Source of the DNA: an uncultured Halioglobus sp.
Lineage (GTDB): Bacteria > Pseudomonadota > Gammaproteobacteria > Pseudomonadales > Halieaceae
DNA length: 7,694 nt
Assembly (NCBI GenBank): GCA_905480565.1
Contig: CAJQQW010000012.1
Location: 1 to 7,694, forward strand
Direction: 5' to 3'
Part shown: positions 1 to 7,694 of the stretch, piece after piece
Numbering within the stretch: position 1 is the first letter of the stretch
Layout: every line of letters begins with the position of its first letter
The notes under the pieces: generated by a model
Seen by the model: the letters and a program-made list of their open reading frames with translations, nothing else
Database searches by the model: none
What the model was told of the DNA's origin: nothing
Position numbers and translations under genes: made by a program

Positions 1-2
1 CA

Positions 3-161
3 GTGTTTTTACCGCTGACGTTTATTACCGGGCTTCTGGGTATCAATGTTGCTGGTGTTCCTGATGCTCACGACCCGCTGGCCTTCTGGCGAGTCTGTGG
101 GTTCCTGTTGTTTATCGGGGTACTGGCGGTTGTGGTTATCAAGTGGAAAAAATGGATGTGA
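3..161 (+). CDS. CorA/ZntB-family metal ion transporter, C-terminal fragment
   Basis: The window opens inside this gene; only the last 52 codons and a TGA stop are present. The visible protein begins with the motif FLPLTFITGLLGIN followed by VAGVP, then a polar loop, a second hydrophobic helix (about residues 29-47) and a short basic tail ending KWKKWM. This is the C-terminal hairpin of two membrane helices typical of the CorA/MIT superfamily, which forms pentameric inner-membrane channels for divalent cations. The signature tripeptide at the loop is GIN, as in ZntB-like members, rather than the GMN of classical CorA magnesium channels, so zinc or another divalent cation is more likely than a strictly magnesium role; that is inference. 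The gene converges on the next minus-strand gene with only 29 bases between the stops, and no obvious hairpin terminator lies there. Confidence 0.88.
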   Translation: MFLPLTFITGLLGINVAGVPDAHDPLAFWRVCGFLLFIGVLAVVVIKWKKWM

Positions 162-190
162 CTAACAAGCAGTATCCTCAGGCGGATATG

Positions 191-649
191 TCAACAGTGA
201 TAATTTTGATAGTCCAGAAAATCTGAGCCATCTTTTGGAAAATCATAACGCTCACAAAAGTAGATGCATCCACCGTCGCTTGAGGCTCTATCAATCCATG
301 TGATACCCGCACCGGTGGCCATGGCCTTGCAGAACACAGTGACCAGATCGTCTAGGTCGCAATCGGTTTCATCGAAGCCACCGGGAAAGCCACACACCAT
401 GTTGGCGCTATTATCGTAGACCTCGCGCAGCGCGGGTTTTTCCGTAAAATAAAACGCAGCCCTTGTCTGCATTTTCCAATAAAAATCTTCCTTTTTTGCG
501 GCTATGATGGCTCTTTCACGGCAACGTTGCTCGACTAATGCTCGCTTGGCAGGCGACAGGGGTTCTAGCGATGCTGGGGCATCGCAGCTGCCACTGTCAT
601 CAGGGAGTGGCGTGCTGGCGAAAGCGCCTACGCTCAGCACTAGAGTCAA
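191..649 (-). CDS. Small exported cysteine-rich protein, function unknown
   Basis: I do not recognise a family. The 152-residue product starts with a hydrophobic stretch (TLVLSVGAFA) ending in an AFA-S site that resembles signal peptidase I cleavage, followed by an acidic, proline-rich mature start. Eight cysteines are visible (about residues 22, 43, 86, 97, 107, 127, 131 and the last residue 152), an even number that fits disulfide bonding outside the cytoplasm. The middle has a basic, helical-looking segment (about 34-60) and the C-terminal half is acidic and aromatic. The start is doubtful: the first usable codon is a TTG at 649-647 directly after an in-frame TGA, with no clear ribosome binding site, and the signal peptide lacks a positively charged N-region. 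The same frame upstream of the TGA has an ATG at 679-677, so a nonsense mutation in the signal peptide, or a start further in, is possible. It lies downstream of katG on the same strand, about 100 bases after its stop, but nothing ties their functions. Confidence 0.6.
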   Translation of the reverse strand: MTLVLSVGAFASTPLPDDSGSCDAPASLEPLSPAKRALVEQRCRERAIIAAKKEDFYWKMQTRAAFYFTEKPALREVYDNSANMVCGFPGGFDETDCDLDDLVTVFCKAMATGAGITWIDRASSDGGCIYFCERYDFPKDGSDFLDYQNYHC

Positions 650-750
650 TCAAACGTGGTCACACATAGTCAGCGACATAGCGAACAAAAGCCATTATCT
701 AACGAAATAACACAAGCAGTAGGGCTCTCGGTGTCGATTTGGGGCTACGC

Positions 751-3141
<2,391 letters not shown>

Positions 3142-3482
3142 CTAGACACACTTTTTTGCCATCGATTCAAAAGCCGCAGGGCGCTCACAGCTGCGCGCGT
3201 AGGGAAGGTCGAGGACGAAATCATGCCAAACTTAATCTCCAATCGTTTGGTCTCGCCTACTGCGCCCATTTCTGACTGAGCTGGGAAAGGCGGACTGCCA
3301 CGCAAACAGGTAACCGCGCTCAAATGGTAGAGCTTGGGGCGCCTCCCACCTTATGCCGACGTGCAGAGAGAGCCCGCTGGCGCGGCGTTACAATCAGGGC
3401 GGGCGCTGGTCTAACGCACAAATCGATAGCTTTTCGTCAAGAACCGGTGCGACCCACAAGCTCAGTTAGCAGGAGTGCTTTG

Positions 3483-3510
3483 TTGCCGTAAGGACTTTGC
3501 GTCGTACATT
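3483..3510 (+). promoter_or_regulatory. Candidate sigma-70 promoter for the DUF2805/DoxX/DCC cluster
   Basis: TTGCCG at 3483-3488 and TACATT at 3505-3510 each match the sigma-70 consensus hexamers at four of six positions, with a 16-base spacer. Transcription would begin near 3517 and leave a leader of about 33 bases before the ATG at 3550. The match is modest and could be chance. Confidence 0.25.
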
Positions 3511-3549
3511 GTATGGCCAATCGAAATCAAATCGTTTACTGTTGCTTTA

Positions 3550-3828
3550 ATGAAACGCCAGCGTAAAAACTCTATTGTGCCTGAAGAGGCCGTGTCCAGA
3601 ATAATTGAAATGGCGTGGGAAGATCGCACCCCATTTGAGGCAATTCAGGAGAATTACGGCGTTACTGAAGCAGACGTGATCAGGATTATGAGATCGTCGC
3701 TGAAAGCCTCCAGTTTTCGTCTATGGCGTAAAAGAGTCACGGGTAAAAAAACAAAACACGCAAATCTCAGAAGCTCAGACGTTACACGCGGATATTGCCC
3801 AACACAATACAAGCAAAGGAGTAAGTAG
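3550..3828 (+). CDS. TIGR03643 / DUF2805 family small basic protein
   Basis: The 92-residue product matches my memory of the TIGR03643 (DUF2805) family: residues about 13-70 contain SRIIEMAWEDRTPFEAI, then a helix-turn-helix-like segment (NYGVTEADVIRIMR, about 35-48), then SSFRLWRKRVTGKKTKH (about 54-70). The protein is short and strongly basic, with no signal peptide or membrane helix, so it should be cytoplasmic; a nucleic-acid-binding role is tempting but not established. The ATG at 3550 was chosen because MKRQRKN begins where family members usually begin. The frame is open back to a GTG at 3475 that has AGGA overlapping it, but the extra 25 residues look unrelated to the family. No strong ribosome binding site precedes 3550. 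It is the first gene of a plus-strand cluster; from memory, relatives often lie near photolyase/cryptochrome genes, which are absent here. Confidence 0.87.
   Translation: MKRQRKNSIVPEEAVSRIIEMAWEDRTPFEAIQENYGVTEADVIRIMRSSLKASSFRLWRKRVTGKKTKHANLRSSDVTRGYCPTQYKQRSK
3817..3821 (+). promoter_or_regulatory. Strong ribosome binding site before a GTG at 3828
   Basis: AGGAG lies six bases before the GTG at 3828-3830, close to ideal spacing, and overlaps the end of the TIGR03643 gene. It is the best ribosome binding site in the cluster, yet it serves the short frame at 3828-3956 and not the frame that encodes the DoxX-like protein. Confidence 0.55.
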
Positions 3829-3956
3829 TGTCTTCTCAAATAGCGATAGCTGAAACGGCTGAGAGCGCTATTCAGCCTTTTTATATTGAAGAGAGGTCAC
3901 CCGCTGCATTTATCGGCCCTTACGAGCCAGGTGCTCTCGCAGCTAATGAGAGATGA
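3828..3956 (+). CDS. Possible 42-residue ORF, coupled to or frameshifted from the DoxX-like gene
   Basis: A GTG at 3828 with a strong AGGAG site opens a 42-codon frame that starts MSSQIAIAETAESA, contains FIGPYEPGALAANER and ends in TGA. It shares one base with the TIGR03643 stop codon and runs 11 bases past the ATG (3946) of the DoxX-like gene in another frame. This arrangement fits translational coupling through a short upstream ORF. It equally fits a frameshift (in the genome or in the assembly) that split an N-terminal extension from the DoxX-like protein. I recognise no domain in the short peptide, which is polar and mildly acidic with no membrane segment. Confidence 0.35.
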   Translation: MSSQIAIAETAESAIQPFYIEERSPAAFIGPYEPGALAANER

Positions 3957-4317
3957 TGCTGTACAAGTCGCGCGATATACTCTGGGCCTGAGCTGGATTT
4001 ATCAAGGGCTCTTTCCCAAGCTTTTGACAGTGGCACCACTGGAAAGGGCTTTAACTGCGACCATGGGCTTTTCTGATAACATTTCTCTTCTTATTACTCG
4101 GGCGGCTGGCGTGTCGGAGATTGTCTTTGGAATTGCTTTAATTGTGTTTTACAAGAATCGTGTTCTTCCAATCCTAAGTATTGTGGCATTGCTGTTCCTG
4201 TTTGCTTTTGTAGCATTGCAGCTTCCGTCATTGCTATCGGAGGCATTCAATCCAGTGACGACAAATTTTTCTCTCATTGCTCTCAGTTATGTGTTGCTCG
4301 TTAATTCTCGCACGTAA
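3946..4317 (+). CDS. DoxX-like family integral membrane protein
   Basis: A hydrophobic protein of 123 residues with four predicted membrane segments at about 7-26, 45-69, 73-95 and 105-119. The first segment contains ARYTLGLSWIYQGLFPKLL, the hallmark W-x-Y-x-G-x-x-PKLL motif of the DoxX-like family (I believe PF13781), and the second has the small-residue pattern RAAGVSEIVFGIAL. Members are inner-membrane proteins whose biochemistry is mostly unknown; some DoxX relatives take part in thiol or quinone redox processes. The next gene, 17 bases downstream, encodes a DCC-type CxxC protein, a pairing that supports a redox role. I chose the ATG at 3946 because it keeps the whole conserved region; a TTG at 3886 would add 20 residues. 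Neither has a good ribosome binding site, so initiation probably depends on translation of the overlapping short frame. Confidence 0.85.
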   Translation: MRDDAVQVARYTLGLSWIYQGLFPKLLTVAPLERALTATMGFSDNISLLITRAAGVSEIVFGIALIVFYKNRVLPILSIVALLFLFAFVALQLPSLLSEAFNPVTTNFSLIALSYVLLVNSRT

Positions 4318-4334
4318 CGCGCTAGTTCTGCAGC

Positions 4335-4793
4335 ATGGCTTTGCTCGAAAAAGGCCACGCACCAGCTTATACGTGGGAAGCTATTTTGCCTAGCCAGTCA
4401 ATCGTTATCTTCGATGGATTGTGTAACGTGTGTTCGTTTTCTGTGCGATTCATTCTAGCCAATGATAAAACGGAGAGTATTTTCTTTGCTCCATTACAGA
4501 GTGATGCGGGCGAGCGACTCATGAGAAAATATGGCATAGAACCCAGCGATACCGATACGTTTTTATATGTCAGCGGTGGTAAAGCGTATATTCGTTCAGA
4601 CGCTGCTTTGGAAGTCGCTCGAAACTTTGGTTTTTGGCGAATACTTCGAATCTTTCGTTGTGTTCCGCGGGCCTGGCGCGACGCCTGCTATGCTTCTCTG
4701 GCCAGAAACAGATACCGCTGGTTCGGCAAGCGTGGCCAGTGTTATTTCCCCTCGGGAAAAGAGCGTGCTCGATTTTTTATTCAGCAAAAATAG
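4335..4793 (+). CDS. DCC family (DUF393) thiol-disulfide oxidoreductase-like protein
   Basis: The 152-residue protein carries the motif that names the family: IVIFDGLCNVCSFSVRF, with Asp27, Cys30 and Cys33 forming D-x-x-C-x-x-C. Further family features are FAPLQSDAGERLM (about 51-63), a segment with SDAALEVAR (about 88-96), and a C-terminal FGKRGQCYFPS with a third conserved cysteine at 136. The fold is expected to be thioredoxin-like and cytoplasmic, with a presumed but largely untested thiol-disulfide exchange activity. No signal peptide is visible, although a hydrophobic and basic stretch at about 98-112 may touch the membrane. It begins 17 bases after the DoxX-like gene, so the two are almost certainly co-transcribed. 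The ATG at 4335 has only a weak ribosome binding site but gives a full-length family member. It converges with the dioxygenase gene, 151 bases downstream. Confidence 0.92.
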   Translation: MALLEKGHAPAYTWEAILPSQSIVIFDGLCNVCSFSVRFILANDKTESIFFAPLQSDAGERLMRKYGIEPSDTDTFLYVSGGKAYIRSDAALEVARNFGFWRILRIFRCVPRAWRDACYASLARNRYRWFGKRGQCYFPSGKERARFFIQQK

Positions 4794-4836
4794 CAGGATA
4801 TGTCGAGGCAATGTAGTGCGTGTCAGGCTAATCGAT

Positions 4837-4853
4837 CGCCTCTCGCGAGGGCG
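4837..4853. terminator. Weak hairpin between convergent DCC and dioxygenase genes
   Basis: CGCCTC and GAGGGCG pair around a TCGC loop with one bulged G. It sits 43 bases after the DCC stop and between two convergent genes, where a terminator is expected, but no T-run follows on either strand, so it is at best a weak or Rho-assisted terminator. Confidence 0.2.
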
Positions 4854-4944
4854 GACCAATACGGCGCGATACCTATTTCTGTAGAGTACTCGACGACGTC
4901 ACATCGGCCTGGCACACTTAAATTTATCAGTGACGGAGTTGGAT

Positions 4945-5751
4945 TCAGCAAAGGAGGGGGTTCAGCGGCGTCTGCACAATCTCTCCCACCTTCGCGCCCG
5001 GACACCATTGCTGCCAATCGGCCATTTGATTATCGTTTTCCGGTTGTTTCAGTCTGGTGCCATCTGCCATGTAAATAATGGTCATTGCTCGCCGGGGTGA
5101 ATCAGTCGTATTCCGGCGAGCACTATGAAACGTCCAGCCGGAATGAAAGCTGACATCGCCCGCTTCAAATGCATTTTCTACCTGCGCGAGCTGCATAGTG
5201 GCCAATCGCTCACTAATGATTGCCTCAGAATCTTCCCCGATCGGCAAGTGGCGACCAAGGTCGAGTAAATGACTTCCGGCACTGAACACAAGTGCACCCA
5301 TTTCCAGCGATGTATCTTGTAGCGGAATCCACGCAGTTGTTGTGTCGTCACCGTCCAACGGCCAATAGTACTGATCACAATGCCAGGGAGTTTTGCCCCC
5401 GCCTGCACGTTTGTAAAGCGCTTGGTCGTGGTACAGCCGCACACCATTGACTCCCATTAGGTCTGCGGCGATTTGCGCCAGCGTCTCATTGAAAACTATC
5501 GCGCGAACGGCTTCACTTCTGCGCCAAATATTCATAACTTGCAAAAAGGCTTGCTCGTAAACAGTCGAGTCGGAGTTAGGTGGTTTTTCAACATGAAGGT
5601 CATGTTTCTCCTCTATCGCGGCGCTAACCGCCTGCTCATAAAGCCGCACCTGATGTGGAGAGAAAACGCCATCGAGCTTCACAAAGCCGTCGCCTCTGTA
5701 ATTCTCGCACTGTGTATTGTCTACCCGATATGTGCTCACCGCTGCCCCCAT
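4945..5751 (-). CDS. Phytanoyl-CoA dioxygenase (PhyH) family Fe(II)/2-oxoglutarate oxygenase
   Basis: Soluble 268-residue oxygenase expected to couple 2-oxoglutarate decarboxylation to hydroxylation of an unknown substrate. The iron-binding facial triad is visible: His124 and Asp126 in TPWHCDQYYWPLD, and the distal His209 in FHSGWTFHSARRN. Arg220, eleven residues after His209 (SPRRAMTIIY), fits the arginine that binds the 2-oxoglutarate carboxylate, at the same spacing as in human PhyH. An N-terminal YRGDGFVKLDGVFS segment (about 18-31) and a jelly-roll core with MGALVFSAGSH (about 151-161) are typical of the family. Family substrates range from lipids to ectoine and secondary metabolites, so substrate cannot be inferred. 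The ATG at 5751 has a GAGGG sequence upstream at slightly long spacing. A near-palindrome at 5805-5820 lies about 55-70 bases upstream and may be an operator. No partner gene next to it suggests a pathway. Confidence 0.93.
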   Translation of the reverse strand: MGAAVSTYRVDNTQCENYRGDGFVKLDGVFSPHQVRLYEQAVSAAIEEKHDLHVEKPPNSDSTVYEQAFLQVMNIWRRSEAVRAIVFNETLAQIAADLMGVNGVRLYHDQALYKRAGGGKTPWHCDQYYWPLDGDDTTTAWIPLQDTSLEMGALVFSAGSHLLDLGRHLPIGEDSEAIISERLATMQLAQVENAFEAGDVSFHSGWTFHSARRNTTDSPRRAMTIIYMADGTRLKQPENDNQMADWQQWCPGAKVGEIVQTPLNPLLC

Positions 5752-5804
5752 CGCATAAAAGATCCCTCGTGCCGAAGCGACTACGTTAACTCAGGGCTGC
5801 GTGT

Positions 5805-5820
5805 GAGCGCTATAGCACTC
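5805..5820. promoter_or_regulatory. 16-base near-perfect palindrome upstream of the dioxygenase gene
   Basis: GAGCGCTATAGCACTC is an inverted repeat with one mismatched pair. Its core TATAGC, read on the minus strand, could serve as a -10 element, with TTCGAG 17 bases upstream as a poor -35. A symmetrical site over a -10 is what a repressor operator looks like, but no regulator gene is visible in the window. Confidence 0.35.
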
Positions 5821-5857
5821 TTGCTAGATCGCTCGAACCCGTGTTGCGGAGTCCATA

Positions 5858-5935
5858 ATGAAACGTCTTTTTGCGCGTACTTTGGCGACCCAGCGCGACT
5901 TTCGAAGCCAGCATATGTTAACGCTCTATGAGTAG
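5858..5935 (+). CDS. Possible 25-residue basic small ORF
   Basis: An ATG at 5858 is preceded by GGAG at six-base spacing and opens a frame starting MKRLFARTLATQRDF and ending TLYE before TAG. The peptide is arginine-rich and not hydrophobic. It lies in the otherwise empty stretch between the DUF1214 and dioxygenase genes, on the opposite strand to both, and diverges from the dioxygenase gene around the palindrome at 5805-5820. A good ribosome binding site is the only support; it may be chance or a gene remnant. Confidence 0.2.
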   Translation: MKRLFARTLATQRDFRSQHMLTLYE

Positions 5936-6039
5936 ATGTAGTTGTCACGTCTATCAATCTAGTGCCGATAATGCCGCAGTGCTGCGTGTTGGCTAAATAT
6001 GGGATCAACGGCGCGACACTGCACTTGGCGCGTCTATAG

Positions 6040-7314
6040 CTAGAAATTTTCGCGCCGCTGGACGTGTCGCCGGCGCATTGCCAAGTCATCGATCCGCTCC
6101 TGTTTTGAAACTATAGGCTCATCAGGGGGCAAACTGTCTTGCAACTCCGACAGCTTTACCAGCGTCGCTGTTGGGTGATGCTCGTCAGGAATTTCGGCGA
6201 CATCCAACCCGTCGTAGCGCATCAAAATGACACCACGTGAGAAGCCCTCTGTATCCAGCCAATTGGGTACCCCGGGGTCTGTGCCAGATATAACATAATG
6301 GTAGGCACCATCCGAACTCAAATGCGCCTGATCAGTCGTCAGCGAGGTTTGGCGGTTGGTATAGTCAAGAGACTCCCACCAATGATGCCCTAGTTGAATG
6401 CCCTGATATTTGGCGCTGCTTGGCCAGGACGTGACTACTAATGCCTCGTCTTCTTCAATGTCATAATGCCCCCCAGACATCAGCCGGCCAGCCAGGCCAC
6501 CCTCCGAGCCTGTGTCACGCGGCGCGAGGAGTGTATTGGCCGGCATCAATCCCGCGATACGTGTTCGACTGAGTTCGGGCCACAGACGCACCTCCTCGGA
6601 AAAAAAATTAGTAGCCGCCGTCAGGCGATCGGCCATGATCTTCGCGGAAAACAGGGGATAGTTGGGGCGGCCACTGTCAATCCTGTCGATATGCACATCG
6701 CCGGGAAGTTCCGTGGCCCAATCAGAATGAATCTGGCGCACCAATAAACGTTGCAGCCCTGGCTCTGCTCGCAGCCAGTTACCCTCTCTGGCCTCGCCGC
6801 CAATCCAGAGCTCAAAACTACCGTCGGCAGATATCTCCAGATCGTCTGTGGACAAGGTGTCAACCATCGGGGCCATCGAGTCGAGGCCATACACGGCGAA
6901 GTCCAGCCGTCGGGTACTTCCCCGCGTTCCCCACACCCGATACGTCCCGTCACCGTCAAACAGCGCAATTCGATATCGCTGATCCGAATTGTCCATTCCC
7001 AGCTTATTGAAATGATTAAGTGATACAAAAAGTGGGAAATCAGGTTCAGCCAAAGCCCGTGACTCCAAACTATTGATCAAAGCCCGTACAATGTGCCGGT
7101 AAGCCTCCGCCTGCTCCTCCTCGCTCCCAAACCAGGTGTGTTCGCGTACGAAAACACCAGCCTCTTCTATCGCGTTGGCGAGCTGATCGAGGCTTTGCTC
7201 AAGTTGTCCCGATGCGACGATGGGCTCGGTCGTCACCTTGCGTAACTGAAAGCCTGCAAGACTGGCGGCGCCAAGCACAACACCCAAGCTGAATATCAAT
7301 AGTTTTTTAACCAT
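6040..7314 (-). CDS. DUF1214 domain protein with N-terminal membrane anchor or signal peptide
   Basis: The 424-residue protein begins MVKKLLIFSLGVVLGAASLAGF, a basic N-region and hydrophobic core that direct it to the membrane or periplasm; no lipobox cysteine and no clear signal peptidase site are visible, so an anchor is possible. The central part (about 113-215) contains YRIALFDGDGTYRVWGTRG, a SADGSFELWIGG strand pattern and LLVRQIHSDW, and the end of the domain (about 318-365) has TNRQTSL, DGAYHYVISGTDPG and PNWLDTEGF. These match my memory of DUF1214 proteins, whose function is unknown; the repeated beta-strand pattern suggests a beta-sandwich. The C-terminal tail is rich in arginine (MRRRHVQRR). 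The ATG at 7314 has GGGAG six bases upstream on the minus strand. It precedes the dioxygenase gene on the same strand by about 290 bases, too far to assume an operon. Confidence 0.85.
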   Translation of the reverse strand: MVKKLLIFSLGVVLGAASLAGFQLRKVTTEPIVASGQLEQSLDQLANAIEEAGVFVREHTWFGSEEEQAEAYRHIVRALINSLESRALAEPDFPLFVSLNHFNKLGMDNSDQRYRIALFDGDGTYRVWGTRGSTRRLDFAVYGLDSMAPMVDTLSTDDLEISADGSFELWIGGEAREGNWLRAEPGLQRLLVRQIHSDWATELPGDVHIDRIDSGRPNYPLFSAKIMADRLTAATNFFSEEVRLWPELSRTRIAGLMPANTLLAPRDTGSEGGLAGRLMSGGHYDIEEDEALVVTSWPSSAKYQGIQLGHHWWESLDYTNRQTSLTTDQAHLSSDGAYHYVISGTDPGVPNWLDTEGFSRGVILMRYDGLDVAEIPDEHHPTATLVKLSELQDSLPPDEPIVSKQERIDDLAMRRRHVQRRENF

Positions 7315-7335
7315 GCTTATCTCCCGGCATCACAC

Positions 7336-7362
7336 ATTTTACAAACAGCAGAGTGATATCAA
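7336..7362 (-). promoter_or_regulatory. Candidate promoter of the DUF1214 gene
   Basis: On the minus strand TTGATA (7362-7357) and TAAAAT (7341-7336) each match the sigma-70 hexamers at five of six positions. The spacer is 15 bases, shorter than the usual 17, which weakens the call. The transcript would start close to the ribosome binding site, leaving a short leader. Confidence 0.35.
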
Positions 7363-7392
7363 TGTAACATTTCCGACCCGGATACAGACAGC

Positions 7393-7410
7393 GCGACACC
7401 GGGATGTCGC
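7393..7410. repeat. Perfect inverted repeat upstream of the DUF1214 gene
   Basis: GCGACA and TGTCGC are separated by six bases (CCGGGA). The repeat lies about 30 bases upstream of the candidate -35 element. No T-run follows on either strand, so it looks more like a protein-binding site or chance than a terminator. Confidence 0.35.
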
Positions 7411-7639
7411 TAAATGCAGCGTGGTACCGGCAAATACATTTGAAGGATCAGGCTGATACGGTCTCTCGTCAATCGCTATAAAGCGCGTATTCGAACTCCT
7501 CCCTGAACTTACGTATCGAGACTCAAGTGCGACAAAACGACACTTTCTATCCGAAAAATAATCTGGCGCTGAGTGGACATAACAGAGAGTGTTCTCTACC
7601 GTCACCAAACGTAAAGAGGGAGAAATGGGGCATTCTCCG

Positions 7640-7671
7640 AAAAATAGGGCGACTGCTTAGCATTGAGTCGC
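7640..7671 (-). terminator. Terminator-like hairpin near the right edge
   Basis: Read on the minus strand, GCGACT and AGTCGC form a six-pair stem around an 11-base loop, followed after four bases by TTTTT. The large loop and the gap before the T-run make it weak. If real, it would end a minus-strand gene lying beyond the window. Confidence 0.2.
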
Positions 7672-7694
7672 AGTATTCTGCACTTATCGTGACC

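Larger units (their letters stand above)
7315..7694. other. Upstream region of the DUF1214 gene, no convincing gene
   Basis: This 380-base stretch runs to the window edge. It holds the DUF1214 ribosome binding site (7321-7325), a candidate promoter and two inverted repeats. An 89-codon minus-strand frame (7339-7608) opens with TTG, has no family resemblance and ends inside the promoter region, so I do not call it. No part of a neighbouring gene is recognisable at the right edge. Confidence 0.55.

Noticed and set aside
3318..3333. tRNA-like D-arm (GCTC, eight-base loop with TGGTA, GAGC)
   Set aside because: No seven-pair acceptor stem, no valid anticodon stem-loop and no T-arm follow, so it is chance or at most a decayed fragment.
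3372..3404. Inverted repeat GCCCGC/GCGGGC
   Set aside because: The arms are short, the loop is 21 bases and no T-run follows; expected by chance in a GC-rich patch.
4800..5078. 92-codon plus-strand frame after the DCC gene with a CSAC motif
   Set aside because: Nearly half of it is antisense to the dioxygenase gene, and it has no family resemblance and odd composition.
5473..5931. 152-codon plus-strand frame over the start of the dioxygenase gene
   Set aside because: It is mostly antisense to conserved dioxygenase coding sequence and has no recognisable domain.
5781..6089. 102-codon minus-strand frame between the DUF1214 and dioxygenase genes
   Set aside because: It starts inside the DUF1214 gene in another frame, lacks a ribosome binding site and shows no domain.
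7339..7608. 89-codon minus-strand frame upstream of the DUF1214 gene
   Set aside because: It uses a TTG start, resembles no family and runs through the inverted repeat and the likely promoter.

Overview
The window looks like chromosomal DNA of a free-living, probably marine or aquatic gammaproteobacterium. That assignment is inference: it rests on moderate GC content, tight gene packing, and a gene set (KatG, a PhyH-type dioxygenase, a DUF1214 lipid-or-membrane-anchored protein, TIGR03643/DUF2805, DoxX-like and DCC proteins) that is common in such bacteria. I see no insertion sequence, phage gene, CRISPR array, rRNA or complete tRNA.

Layout from left to right. (1) Bases 3-161 carry the 3' end of a plus-strand CorA/ZntB-type metal transporter. 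(2) A convergent minus-strand gene (191-649) encodes a small, cysteine-rich, probably exported protein of unknown function with a poor start region. (3) A large minus-strand katG (751-2943) encodes bifunctional catalase-peroxidase with all expected active-site residues, an enlarged active-site-access loop, and alanine at the position of M. tuberculosis Ser315. (4) Bases 2944-3549 hold the katG leader and about 500 bases with no convincing gene. (5) A plus-strand cluster (3550-4793) encodes a TIGR03643/DUF2805 protein, a possible 42-residue ORF with a strong ribosome binding site, a DoxX-like four-helix membrane protein, and a DCC (DUF393) thiol-redox protein. (6) A convergent minus-strand phytanoyl-CoA-dioxygenase-like Fe(II)/2-oxoglutarate oxygenase (4945-5751) has a near-perfect palindrome in its upstream region. 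(7) A minus-strand DUF1214 protein with an N-terminal export or anchor signal (6040-7314) is followed by a 380-base upstream region with a candidate promoter and inverted repeats but no convincing gene.

How the genes may work together: the plus-strand trio has operon-like spacing and combines a membrane DoxX-like protein with a CxxC redox protein, which suggests a small membrane-associated thiol or electron-transfer unit. DUF2805/TIGR03643 proteins are, from memory, often found near photolyase/cryptochrome genes, and katG next door handles hydrogen peroxide, so a light or oxidative-stress theme is plausible but unproven. The PhyH-like and DUF1214 genes point the same way but are separated by about 290 bases and need not share a function. 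No clearly new multi-gene system can be demonstrated from the sequence alone. The most unexplained points are the overlapping short ORF in front of the DoxX-like gene and the palindrome-centred region upstream of the dioxygenase gene.
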